Program-made: the position numbers and the translations under genes
From: DFXE01 sp032054765
GTDB taxonomy: Bacteria > Bacteroidota > Bacteroidia > Bacteroidales > Tannerellaceae
DNA length: 64,000 bases
Direction of reading: 5' to 3'
NCBI GenBank assembly: GCA_032054765.1
Contig: DAMBSC010000008.1
Location: 186,001-250,000 of the forward strand
Part shown: one piece after another, positions 52,599 to 61,465 of the stretch
Position numbering within the stretch: position 1 is the first letter of the stretch
Layout: every line of letters starts with the position of its first letter
Notes under the pieces: generated by a model
What the model saw: the letters and a program-made list of their open reading frames with translations, nothing else
Told to the model about the DNA's origin: nothing
Database searches by the model: none

Positions 52599-53807
52599 TT
52601 ATTTTACTTTATATGCCATCAGGGTGTTGCCATGCCGCACATACATCACTCCTTTATAAATGACCGGATGCGCCCAGTGCTGTTCCGTACCGAGCGTGAT
52701 ATTGTATTTGCTTACTATATCAAAGGTTGAGGGTGTCGCTTTTACCAGTGCCATTTCTCCTTTGTCGGAATAGCAGTAGAGCATCCCATCGGCATCGGCA
52801 ATGACGTTACCGACAGCTATCGAACAGTCTTTATATTTTTGCTCTCCAGTTTTCCAGTCCAGGCAGAACCAGTATTTATGGTTATCCCCCGAGCCATATA
52901 CATAATTGCCTATTTTTACTGCGCCGCCTGTTTTCGAATCAAACTCTTTATTTTCCCATACCTGCTCTACCTTCCGCCCGCCATCCGTCAGGCGCAGCAT
53001 AACCGAACCTTTACCGTAACCGAATATGCATAAGAGCATATTATCATCATATATCGGTGTATTGGGATGGATATTACGCATATTATGGTAGGGGAAAGAC
53101 CAGAGCATTTTACCTGTTCCGGCTTCTATCCCCAGGATATGATTGGCTGTAATGGTAACAATTTGTGGAACTTGCTGGGTGCCTATATACAAGGGGGAAC
53201 AGTAGGCAGGAATGTCGCCTTCTCCGGCACAACTCCAGATAACGTCTCCCGTATTTTTATTAAGTGCTACCACATTATTTTCTTTTCCCCCGGGTGTGAT
53301 GATTACTTTTTCGTCGATAATAAGAGGCGATTCATTGACTCCCCAACGGATATTGGAACCCTGGAAGTCGTTTACGATATGTTTCTGCCACAGGATATTC
53401 AGATTACTCTCGTCCATACAGACAAGAGCTCCGGCTCCGCTGAATATGTAAAGCTTTCCGTTATCCACCGTGACAGTTCCCCTTGCTCCGTTGTAGCTGG
53501 TATCCCATTCCGGGCCGTAAGACTTTTTGCTGAGCAATTTACCGTTCAGGTCGAATACAAACAAATGGCCGTTCCCGTCAATCAGTCCGGTAATATAAAT
53601 CCTGTTGTTGGCTATCGCGGCGGAAGAATGTCCTTCACCCAATCCTTCGTAATGCCATAACATCTGAGGCCCTTCTGCCGGCCATGATTTCATCAGTCCG
53701 GTTTCTTTATAGATACCGGTACGGTCTGCTCCTCTCCATTGGATTATATCCTGGGCGGATATACTAAGAGAAGAGAAAACAATAAAAAGAATAGTTAACT
53801 TTTTCAT
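52599..53807 (-). CDS. Secreted PQQ-like beta-propeller
   Basis: A 402-residue propeller with a signal peptide (about 1-18, ending SISAQ), signature QWRGADRTGIYKETGLMKSWP, blades DESNLNILWQKH, NKNTGDVIWSCAGEG, EAGTGKMLWSFPYH and DWKTGEQKYKDCS, and the C-terminus YNITLGTEQHWAHPVIYKGV. It is a close paralog of the next gene (53822-55027), 14 bp apart. Being last of the right-hand operon that begins with terpene enzymes, it links the propellers to that pathway. Confidence 0.88.
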   Translation of the reverse strand: MKKLTILFIVFSSLSISAQDIIQWRGADRTGIYKETGLMKSWPAEGPQMLWHYEGLGEGHSSAAIANNRIYITGLIDGNGHLFVFDLNGKLLSKKSYGPEWDTSYNGARGTVTVDNGKLYIFSGAGALVCMDESNLNILWQKHIVNDFQGSNIRWGVNESPLIIDEKVIITPGGKENNVVALNKNTGDVIWSCAGEGDIPAYCSPLYIGTQQVPQIVTITANHILGIEAGTGKMLWSFPYHNMRNIHPNTPIYDDNMLLCIFGYGKGSVMLRLTDGGRKVEQVWENKEFDSKTGGAVKIGNYVYGSGDNHKYWFCLDWKTGEQKYKDCSIAVGNVIADADGMLYCYSDKGEMALVKATPSTFDIVSKYNITLGTEQHWAHPVIYKGVMYVRHGNTLMAYKVK

Positions 53808-53821
53808 ACAGCAGCTATTTC

Positions 53822-55027
53822 CTATTTCACCTTATACGCCATTAACGTATCACCATGTCGTACATACATCACGCCTTTATATAGGGCAGGATGTGCCCAG
53901 TGTTGTTCCGTTCCCATAGTAATGGAGAACTTGCTTACGATATCCAGCTTTTCGGGTGTAGCTTTGGCAAGTACCATTTCTCCACGATCAGTATAACAAT
54001 ATAACATTCCGTCGTTGGCGATGATATTACCCATAGCGAGTCCTTTTTCTTTCCATTTGATCTCCCCGGTTTTCCAGTCTGCACAGAACCAGAAACGGTT
54101 ACTATCTCCCGAACCGTAGACATAATCGCCTACTTTCACCATGGCACCGATACGGTTGTCGAGTTCTTTCGAGAACCAGGCTTCCTGAATGCCACGCCCC
54201 CCATTGGTAAGGCGCAGCATGGTGGAGCCACGTCCATAGCCGCTGGTACATAAGATCATATTATCACCGTAAACGGGAGTATTAGCATGTACGGAATAAC
54301 GGTTTTTATTCTCGTGCGACCACAGTTTTTTACCCGTTTCCGCATCCACACCGACAATATGGTCGGCAGTCATTGTTACAATAATAGGGACCTGCTGGTC
54401 GCTAATATAAAGCGGTGAGCAATAAGCCGACAGGTCGCCTTCTCCGGGACTACTCCATATCAGTACTCCGTTATTTTTGTTAAGTGCAACCATATTATGT
54501 TGTTTCCCTCCTGGAGTGACAATAAGTTTATCACCAATGATTAGCGGAGCCTCATTGATTCCCCATTCTATATTGGATGCATTGTATTCCTGAAGTATAT
54601 TTTTCTTCCATAGAACATTAAGGTTGTTCTGGTCGAAGCAATACAGGTCGCCAACGCCACTTATCAGGTAAACTTTCCCACTGTTTACCGTAACCGTCCC
54701 ACGAGGGCCATTGTAACTTTTATTCCATTCCGCACCATATTCTTTTTTGTTTAATAACTTACCGTTTAAATCGAAAACATAGATATATCCTTTACCGTCA
54801 CTCATACCGGTAAGGTAGATTTTATCAGAGTCAATTGCCACTGACGAATGTCCTTCACCCAGACCATTGTAATACCAGAGCATATCAGGACCGGCTGTGG
54901 GCCAAGTTTTCAACAGTCCGTTTTCTTTATATGCTCCCGTACGGTCGGTTCCACGCCATTGGATATTATCCTGTGCAAACAGGGATAACGTAAGAAGAGA
55001 GAAAAATGTGATAAGTACTTTTTTCAT
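53822..55027 (-). CDS. Secreted PQQ-like beta-propeller
   Basis: A 401-residue propeller, close paralog of 52599-53807. Signal peptide (about 1-18, ending SLFAQ), QWRGTDRTGAYKENGLLKTWP, blades DQNNLNVLWKKNI, NKNNGVLIWSSPGEG, DAETGKKLWSHENK, DWKTGEIKWKEKG, and C-terminus FSITMGTEQHWAHPALYKGV. It follows the cyclase-like gene by 11 bp on the same strand, so it is expressed with the terpene enzymes. The QHWAHP segment is shared with the distant trio at 30-34 kb and may be a functional loop. Confidence 0.88.
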   Translation of the reverse strand: MKKVLITFFSLLTLSLFAQDNIQWRGTDRTGAYKENGLLKTWPTAGPDMLWYYNGLGEGHSSVAIDSDKIYLTGMSDGKGYIYVFDLNGKLLNKKEYGAEWNKSYNGPRGTVTVNSGKVYLISGVGDLYCFDQNNLNVLWKKNILQEYNASNIEWGINEAPLIIGDKLIVTPGGKQHNMVALNKNNGVLIWSSPGEGDLSAYCSPLYISDQQVPIIVTMTADHIVGVDAETGKKLWSHENKNRYSVHANTPVYGDNMILCTSGYGRGSTMLRLTNGGRGIQEAWFSKELDNRIGAMVKVGDYVYGSGDSNRFWFCADWKTGEIKWKEKGLAMGNIIANDGMLYCYTDRGEMVLAKATPEKLDIVSKFSITMGTEQHWAHPALYKGVMYVRHGDTLMAYKVK

Positions 55028-55038
55028 GATTATATTTT

Positions 55039-56793
55039 TTAATTTAATGCTTCATGTTCAATTAAATCCGGAGCTTTGAAAACTGACTTCTGAACTTTCT
55101 TTAACGCATTCAATACAAACGTAATATTATACATCTCTTCCGAATACCACAAGCGTGAGAAATAGAGGCCGATCGGTTCCGCCCTGAATAATCCTCCGTT
55201 TTTATATATCTGATAGAGATAATCGAAAGCTCTATTGATTACTTTTGATTCCGTATCAGGATAAGATGTCAGGGCGCTTAGGGCCCGGGCTGTTAATGTC
55301 ACTTTGGACGCAACCCATTTGGCGCCTCCCCAACCTCCATCTGAATTTTGTACAGAAAGTAAATAGTCATATCCTTTGCGCGCCATATCCCTGGCTATGG
55401 ATTCGGAGGAACCGGCCAGATATTCTACGGTCATTGCGGTACCATAGACAGGTGAACGTTCGTCAGGGGCATCCTGGTCGCCAAACCAGAGAGGTGTCCA
55501 TGAGCCGTCGGCCGCCTGTATCTTCTGCATCCATTTCATCATACGCTGCATACTGGTTTTACATCTTTTCTGCAATCCGGCAGGCAACGAATCCATCCAC
55601 AATTGAAAAGCCAGAAGCGAATGAGCGGATATATCAGGGCTACTGCGATCGAAAGGCAATTTACCCCAGCCTTTACAGAACGTAGGCATACCGCCGTCCT
55701 TGTTTTGTAGGTCGAGCAGCCATTCAATTCCTTTACCCACTTCCGGACAGTAAACACCGTCGAGAAGTATATGCAATGCTACCAGTGCACCGGATGTATC
55801 GTCGGCATCGGGAGCTGCTCCCGGCAGGTCAGTCCATCCCCAGCCACCCTCTCTGGCTCCGGTGAATGGATGTATGTGTGTAAAAGCATTTTTACGGATA
55901 AGAACGCCCAGTTCCTGTTTGTCAGGGATATCGTCGCCCAGTGCCCGTACACTTAATGCCGTCATCCAGCTTGCCAGATCGGTATCGATTGGCCATGAAC
56001 CGTCGTTGCGAACCGTATCGGTCAGAAAACTGACACCTTTCTGAGTGGAAATATGATCGCGATACCCTGCACCACTCATACACATAGCGACAAAAGCAGT
56101 AAGAGGAGCCGCTTCAAGGAAACCACCGTTCACAGGCTGTAATCTTTCCAGTACCTTTAGTGACTTATTGATAAACGACTCGCGAATAGGGGATAGTAAA
56201 TTCTTTTTCCCTTTCCTGTAACGCAGAATACCTACGGCAATCAATGCCGGAATGGCATAGCTCACAACAGGCAGCTGTAAAAAACGGAAGAACCTTTGCG
56301 GCATCACCGAAAGTTCAAAGGGCAACTGGGGTATTCTATCCCAGCTTGAAATAATCCCAGCCAGTGCACACATCACCAGGATAGGTGCCGAGAATGTAAG
56401 GTCCGTCCCGTAATAATTCAGAACACCTTTAATAATATGTTGATCGGTATACCCCCCGAATTTAGCCGTCAGATAATCTTTCGCCACCTGTGGCGCTTCC
56501 CCAACAGCACAAAGAGAAGCATACGTAAGCAAAGTAGCGGTCATATTGGAAGGACTTTCCACTGTGTCTCCCCACGAACCATCTACATGCATTGTTCCCT
56601 TTAACCATTCAGTACCCTTTTGGATATAGGAAGCATACGTATCCTTATCCACCATATAAAGAGCAAATACAGAAACAGATGTGGATATAGCGCTGGAAGA
56701 CAATTTCCCTCTCCATATTTGTCCCGGAACGCGCTTTGCCAAAAGCTGCTCTCGCAAAACATCAATCATTTCTTCTATCTGCTTATCTCGCAT
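55039..56793 (-). CDS. Class II terpene-cyclase-like protein (squalene-hopene-cyclase family)
   Basis: A 584-residue protein of the squalene-hopene-cyclase fold: QW-like repeats (VDGSWGDTVES, NDGSWPIDTDLASWMTAL, REGGWGWTDLPG, NKDGGMPTFCKGWG, ADGSWTPLWFGDQD, NSDGGWGG) and the catalytic acid motif D329-A-D331-D332 followed by TSGALVAL. The DxDD Asp protonates the terminal double bond in squalene, oxidosqualene and bacterial diterpene cyclases. A hydrophobic patch around 160-190 may dock it to the membrane. The substrate is probably the polyprenyl product of the synthase two genes upstream, but chain length and product are unknown. Confidence 0.82.
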   Translation of the reverse strand: MRDKQIEEMIDVLREQLLAKRVPGQIWRGKLSSSAISTSVSVFALYMVDKDTYASYIQKGTEWLKGTMHVDGSWGDTVESPSNMTATLLTYASLCAVGEAPQVAKDYLTAKFGGYTDQHIIKGVLNYYGTDLTFSAPILVMCALAGIISSWDRIPQLPFELSVMPQRFFRFLQLPVVSYAIPALIAVGILRYRKGKKNLLSPIRESFINKSLKVLERLQPVNGGFLEAAPLTAFVAMCMSGAGYRDHISTQKGVSFLTDTVRNDGSWPIDTDLASWMTALSVRALGDDIPDKQELGVLIRKNAFTHIHPFTGAREGGWGWTDLPGAAPDADDTSGALVALHILLDGVYCPEVGKGIEWLLDLQNKDGGMPTFCKGWGKLPFDRSSPDISAHSLLAFQLWMDSLPAGLQKRCKTSMQRMMKWMQKIQAADGSWTPLWFGDQDAPDERSPVYGTAMTVEYLAGSSESIARDMARKGYDYLLSVQNSDGGWGGAKWVASKVTLTARALSALTSYPDTESKVINRAFDYLYQIYKNGGLFRAEPIGLYFSRLWYSEEMYNITFVLNALKKVQKSVFKAPDLIEHEALN

Positions 56794-56805
56794 AAATATC
56801 TGTCT

Positions 56806-57684
56806 TCAGTCATTAATAGCTCCTAAAGCCAATAATCCATAGAATACATATTCAACATCACTCTTATCCTCCATCAATGTAGCAGAAAAACCGCCCGAAT
56901 CCAGCCAGTGTGCCTCGATAAAATCCCTTGCGGTATACCTTGGTTTTATCTCGTAACAATTCAGCATAAACAGAGAAGTTGCCGTAGACAACAAATCGGG
57001 AAGTGGTGAAGCCTTTACGGCAGCAAATCCTCCTGATGATTCCTGTAAGCTATATAAATAATGAACGTCTGCGGTGGGGCAGTATCCCTCCAGTTGCCCT
57101 CTTATAGCCAGTGCCGCTACAGTAGCATTTGTAGTAGCTGTAAGCCCATCAATAGTATTCATATATCCTCCGGTATCAGTATGATAGGATTCCAGTGAAT
57201 GTAGAATATCTTTTTTGTTTTTTATACGATTGCCGGTATCCTCCAATAAAGACAACCAGACGAACTGTGTGTAAGGTGAGTGTATATCCTTATGAGGCAC
57301 ATCGCTAAAATCCTCTAAAATCCTGATATCCGTAGAGAAAAAAGAGCTAAACAGTAAATTTATCTTCCCGTTCTCTATTAATCGTTGAACCATATCGCAG
57401 CGCATGTAAGCCGCATAATGAATTAAATCCAGATTATTAACATCCAGGCTTGCCAGATAAGCCTTATTCTTTTTGGAATCGGAAGGTATCCCTAAAACAT
57501 AGGATAACATCCATCCGAAAACCGTGTAATATAAATCAGGCTGACCGCTTTTATCCATAAACGCCCCTTCATCAGTACGTTGTGACAAGACAAAATGGGC
57601 TATCCGTTTAATAGCCTCCTTGGATAATTGGCTCCTACCCGTTAAAAGAGTCTTGAATAGTCGTATAGATAAAGTCTCGTTCAT
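56806..57684 (-). CDS. Alpha/alpha-toroid protein (prenyltransferase-repeat family)
   Basis: A protein of about 292 residues if it starts at ATG 57684 (10 bp after the synthase stop); a GTG at 57720 would overlap the synthase by 26 bp. Repeats match the prenyltransferase/squalene-oxidase type: TDEGAFMDKSGQPDLYYTVFG, TDTGGYMNTIDGLTATTNATVAAL, SSGGFAAVKASPLPDLLSTATSLF and SDVEYVFYGLLALG. No DxDD motif is seen, and the zinc ligands of protein prenyltransferases are not obvious. It could be a second cyclase subunit, pair with the cyclase encoded next, or be a prenyl-binding toroid. Confidence 0.75.
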   Translation of the reverse strand: MNETLSIRLFKTLLTGRSQLSKEAIKRIAHFVLSQRTDEGAFMDKSGQPDLYYTVFGWMLSYVLGIPSDSKKNKAYLASLDVNNLDLIHYAAYMRCDMVQRLIENGKINLLFSSFFSTDIRILEDFSDVPHKDIHSPYTQFVWLSLLEDTGNRIKNKKDILHSLESYHTDTGGYMNTIDGLTATTNATVAALAIRGQLEGYCPTADVHYLYSLQESSGGFAAVKASPLPDLLSTATSLFMLNCYEIKPRYTARDFIEAHWLDSGGFSATLMEDKSDVEYVFYGLLALGAIND

Positions 57685-57694
57685 TCTAAATCCA

Positions 57695-59266
57695 TTAGTT
57701 AAGAATACGTTTGGTGACACGGAAAAGTAAACGTTTCAGCTCCGTATTGGTGATTTCATGTAAGGTATTCAACGCCTCACGGTGATATTGCTCCGCCATC
57801 CGGCTCACCCTTTCAAGAGCCTTTTCCTGCAAAGGCTTATTTTCGGCAAGATTCAAAAAACCTTTTAAATCCTCACATTGCAGAAGGTTCCGGATAAATT
57901 CTTCGTCTGGTTGTAGATCACAAAGAGCAGCCAGTACAGCCGACGGACGTAATGCCACAGGCGCATCCGTCTCGAAATCTTCCATATCGTCCTGCAACTG
58001 ATAAGCAATCCCCAGCGCACGTGAATAATTATGTAATGTCTTGCGCAATCCTGAATCATCACCCGCACATATCAATCCCATTATCAGGGAAACATCAAAA
58101 GCCGGCACAGTTTTATTACAGAAAATATCTAATACGAATTCCATTGTCAGTGAACGGGGAGAGGTACTCCACTCCAGCTCCATACCCTGACCTTTGCACA
58201 GAGAAATATGCGAATCAGCAATAACCTTTATTAACTCCATATTACCACCGTTTGTCAATAAACGATAGCCTTCACCAAGTAATACATCACCGACATTGAT
58301 AGCGATTGGTACTCCGTACGCAGCATTTACTGTTTGTTTGCCATAGCGCAGCGAATCGTTATCCTGAATATCATCATGAACAAGAGAAGCTTTATGGAAA
58401 CATTCAACAGCTATGGACGCCAACTCTACCTCTTTAGGAATATTCTTGTCTCCGCTTAAAGACATATAAGTGGCGGCCAACAAATAGGGTCGCCAACGTT
58501 TTCCGTCGCCACCGAGCCATTCGTGAGCAATACGGGAAGTCTGATCATCTGAATTTGTTAATATCGTATTCAAGTTTTCTTCCGAAAACCAGTCTTTCAA
58601 TGTTGATTTAAGATGATCATAGTCCAAAAGATAAACCTCTTTATCCGATTGCATACTAATCATGCGGTCGACGTACGCATAATCTACATTTGTATCTTTG
58701 CAACCCGCCATATTTAACGGAATAGCCAGTCCGGGAACCGCATTGTTGATAAGCAATGGAAAAGCCTTCTCCAGCGAATCCAGACACCCGACCCCGATAA
58801 CCGTATCTACCACACGGTTTTCAATCAGGCCGATAACCGAGGTGAATCCCTCGGCAACAATACTCATCATCCCCAGATCATCTGCTTTATCCTGCAAATT
58901 GGGTATCGAACAATGATTGCACCGTTGGCACAACAGACCAAGTTCATCCACATCCGCTTTACAGTGTGTCGAATTACTCAGACACTTAGGTAATAAAAAA
59001 ATGCGTTTGTCATACGGTATTGAAGCCACCGTCTCCCGCCATACACAATTGTTGATCTCGACCATAATCCAGCCTTTCATATCCGGCTCAAGGCCATGTT
59101 CGTTAATCAATTGGTCGGAAAGACCCGAAAGGTCGTCCATCGATAAGGGAGGTCCCAATGGCTGGCCATTTACGAAATCATTGATCAGATCGCGTAAGTT
59201 TGTCCTTTCATCGTAGGTTTGCGGGATAGTATATATTTGTTCCTTATCCATAAGCTCCAAACCCAA
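57695..59266 (-). CDS. DUF116-polyprenyl synthase fusion
   Basis: A 523-residue protein. Residues about 55-215 form a DUF116-like cysteine-rich domain with C95, C102, C113, C116, C119, C161 and C189, possibly for a metal cluster. Residues about 245-520 form an all-trans polyprenyl synthase with first aspartate motif D298-D299-x-x-D302 and second D426-D427-x-x-D430. Small residues before the first motif (A-S-L-V-H) fit a product of C20 or longer. Fusion of an oxygen-sensitive-looking domain to a prenyl synthase suggests redox control or channelling. Met6 is an alternative start. It overlaps the radical SAM gene by 23 bp. Confidence 0.85.
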   Translation of the reverse strand: MGLELMDKEQIYTIPQTYDERTNLRDLINDFVNGQPLGPPLSMDDLSGLSDQLINEHGLEPDMKGWIMVEINNCVWRETVASIPYDKRIFLLPKCLSNSTHCKADVDELGLLCQRCNHCSIPNLQDKADDLGMMSIVAEGFTSVIGLIENRVVDTVIGVGCLDSLEKAFPLLINNAVPGLAIPLNMAGCKDTNVDYAYVDRMISMQSDKEVYLLDYDHLKSTLKDWFSEENLNTILTNSDDQTSRIAHEWLGGDGKRWRPYLLAATYMSLSGDKNIPKEVELASIAVECFHKASLVHDDIQDNDSLRYGKQTVNAAYGVPIAINVGDVLLGEGYRLLTNGGNMELIKVIADSHISLCKGQGMELEWSTSPRSLTMEFVLDIFCNKTVPAFDVSLIMGLICAGDDSGLRKTLHNYSRALGIAYQLQDDMEDFETDAPVALRPSAVLAALCDLQPDEEFIRNLLQCEDLKGFLNLAENKPLQEKALERVSRMAEQYHREALNTLHEITNTELKRLLFRVTKRILN

Positions 59267-60461
59267 AGAAATATTTCTTCTTCACCATTTTATAAAATAC
59301 ATTCTTTTCAGGAATCTCCTGCCCCTGCTGGTTATGTCCGGCAGTGGGAAACATCTTCTTATATTCTTCCAGTACACACCCCCGGCTCGTTGTATCGGTA
59401 GCATAATGCTTCTCCAGAAAATCTACCATTTTCTGAGGATCTTCCAGTAATATACAACCACGTGAACTTTCAGCCGTCATTTTACGGAATCCGGCAAGAA
59501 ACTCAGAGTTTTCAAACAATTCCGCCAGATTGGAACCATCTTTGTTAATATAATCTTTTGCCATCTGTATCGGAGGACAAAACTCCAGGGCACCTGAAGG
59601 TGATATATGATGACTCATTCCAGTTGCCCCAGGGCAGAGCGCATTCCCTTTATCATCCCAATATGTTTCAATAATAAAAAGAGGTGCATTTTTCCTCTCT
59701 TCAACAATAAACCGGCGGAACGCCAGAACCTCCTCCTTATCCAATGCATTGGAACTGTTCGGGTCAGCACCTACAGGACGATACAGGTAATACCAAAGGT
59801 AGTGAGCGCCCTCTTTAGCCATCATCTCGATATATTTCCTGTTAACCAGATCATTGTAATTACTCTTACATATACTGGCTGCCGCCCCAAATATCAACTT
59901 CGCTTTCCGGCAAGCACGCACCCCGGCCAACGTTCTTTCAAAAACATCATTCCTTCCCCGACGGGCATCACTTTCCTCCTTCAAACCTTCGATACTGATA
60001 AGCGGAGTAACATTTCCCATCTTTCTCAGTCGCATAGCAACCTCGTCCGTAAGCAGAATCCCGTTTGTAAACAACTGGAAATAACATTCATGATGTTTCT
60101 CCATGATATCCAATAACCCTTTATACATCAACGGCTCTCCACCCAATATCCCGAAAAAGAAAGAACCTTTCTGTTTACAGCTAGTGATTATCCCGTCTAA
60201 TTGTTGAGGAGTCAGCATCTTTTTACCTCCTCCCGAAACCCAGCAACCGCTACAAGCCAAATTACAGCTCTCCGTCACCGAAATCATTACAAAAGCAGGG
60301 AAAAAGGGTTTGCCCTTAGCTTGCCTCTTTTCAAACCTACTGATATTCTGCATACTCTGCCATCCGAAGTTATACATGAACTTCCAGACCAATCGTGGAG
60401 AACATTCTCTCGGTACACGGAAAGCAGCCTTTACAGTGGCTATATAATCTTTTGCATTCAT
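59244..60461 (-). CDS. Radical SAM protein
   Basis: A 405-residue protein with the radical SAM cluster motif C66-x3-C70-x2-C73 in SVTESCNLACSGCWVSGG and the GGEP segment GILGGEPLMY. Downstream it has LFTNGILLT and LISIEGLKEESDARRG, and a cysteine-bearing C-terminal part (LEFCPPIQ, SSRGCILLE, TSRGCVLEE) that may bind a further cluster. It lies between a ferredoxin gene (4-bp overlap) and the prenyl synthase gene, so a reaction on a polyprenoid or on the DUF116 protein is plausible. It is not identifiable as HpnH or a known SPASM maturase. Confidence 0.85.
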   Translation of the reverse strand: MNAKDYIATVKAAFRVPRECSPRLVWKFMYNFGWQSMQNISRFEKRQAKGKPFFPAFVMISVTESCNLACSGCWVSGGGKKMLTPQQLDGIITSCKQKGSFFFGILGGEPLMYKGLLDIMEKHHECYFQLFTNGILLTDEVAMRLRKMGNVTPLISIEGLKEESDARRGRNDVFERTLAGVRACRKAKLIFGAAASICKSNYNDLVNRKYIEMMAKEGAHYLWYYLYRPVGADPNSSNALDKEEVLAFRRFIVEERKNAPLFIIETYWDDKGNALCPGATGMSHHISPSGALEFCPPIQMAKDYINKDGSNLAELFENSEFLAGFRKMTAESSRGCILLEDPQKMVDFLEKHYATDTTSRGCVLEEYKKMFPTAGHNQQGQEIPEKNVFYKMVKKKYFFGFGAYG

Positions 60462-61165
60462 TGCTTATTTATTAATGAGACACTCCCCCTACGCTGTTGC
60501 AAACGCATCCGTAATCTTTCGCGATACATTTTGTCCATCTCTTCCGGATTGAAAGTCTCTTCCTCGGCAGTACCCCCATTGATCGGCGACTTCTCATATT
60601 TTGGAAATATAATAGCTTTGCTGGGACACATCCGTGCACATGCCGGACAATTATTTTTGCAGTTTTGTGGCTTCATTACTCTTACCCGTTTGTTCTCCAC
60701 CGTATAAACCCCAAACAGACAAAAGTCGTGACACTTGCCACATTCTATACAACGTGTCTTATCAAGTACCGGATACCATGCATCAGTACCGTTTTCAACA
60801 GGAAAAGCTTCTATCTCTTTGAGAATATTTTCTTTCTCTGAATCTTTCCCTATATTTTGCAAAGAGATATTGAACTGAGATAATACTTCTCCTACATCAT
60901 TATCACGCAAATCAAAAAACTGTCCACCTTCCAGTCCCAACCAATTCAGATAAGATTGTATCACCCGCGTATGACATGCAACTATAATCCCCGAAGCGAT
61001 TTCCTTCATATCGGCAGATGCCGTCATCACTTTTCTGCAAAGATCAGCCACCACAGTAACATCATACCCTTCTTTTTTCAACATTGCAGCTACGCCGGCG
61101 ACTTTATCCTTATCCATAAATGAGCGCGACGCACATGCACACACCGTAACTTTCTTATGTAGCAT
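60458..61165 (-). CDS. Ferredoxin-domain protein, first gene of the cluster
   Basis: A 235-residue protein: N-terminal alpha/beta domain (VTVCACASRSFMDKDKVAGV, ASGIIVACHTRV), and a C-terminal two-cluster ferredoxin (CIECGKCHDFCLFG and CKNNCPACARMCPSKAI). The N-terminus with C9, C11 resembles parts of heterodisulfide-reductase-like proteins. It overlaps the radical SAM gene by 4 bp and is probably its dedicated electron donor. No -7 box is clear in the 300 bp upstream. Confidence 0.82.
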   Translation of the reverse strand: MLHKKVTVCACASRSFMDKDKVAGVAAMLKKEGYDVTVVADLCRKVMTASADMKEIASGIIVACHTRVIQSYLNWLGLEGGQFFDLRDNDVGEVLSQFNISLQNIGKDSEKENILKEIEAFPVENGTDAWYPVLDKTRCIECGKCHDFCLFGVYTVENKRVRVMKPQNCKNNCPACARMCPSKAIIFPKYEKSPINGGTAEEETFNPEEMDKMYRERLRMRLQQRRGSVSLINKQ

Positions 61166-61465
61166 TTATTTTTATGTCTTTTGGTATTATTTAATCACTT
61201 AATATCGTGATAATTTTCGCTAATATGCAAATAAATATCCGAACCAAGATAAATTGTGCCGCTAAAAGGAAAAAATAAGGGATAAACACGAAAAGATTAT
61301 CTTTTACAAACCGATTTCTAATCGTATAATACTCGACCTATTTTTTAGCTTTTCTAAGGTTTAGTATATAGTAACTGCTACAGAATTCTTAACTTTGTGT
61401 GAGAAACAATGCAAATAAGGCATTTAAATAATTAGTGAAAACCGAACAATTAACACATACTTTAC
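61166..61465. other. Divergent promoter region
   Basis: 300 bp between the minus-strand cluster and the plus-strand acyltransferase gene. The plus-strand -7 box TAACTTTG is at 61390-61397. I could find no good -7 box for the minus-strand operon. AT-rich, no repeats of note. Confidence 0.5.
61390..61397 (+). promoter_or_regulatory. -7 box for the acyltransferase gene
   Basis: TAACTTTG fits TAnnTTTG, 68 bp before the ATG at 61466. No convincing -33 partner at the usual distance. Confidence 0.45.

Noticed and set aside
30145..55027. Calling the propellers BamB or PQQ-dependent dehydrogenases
   Set aside because: They share the fold type, but no PQQ-site residues or BamB lipoprotein context are evident; only the fold is supported.
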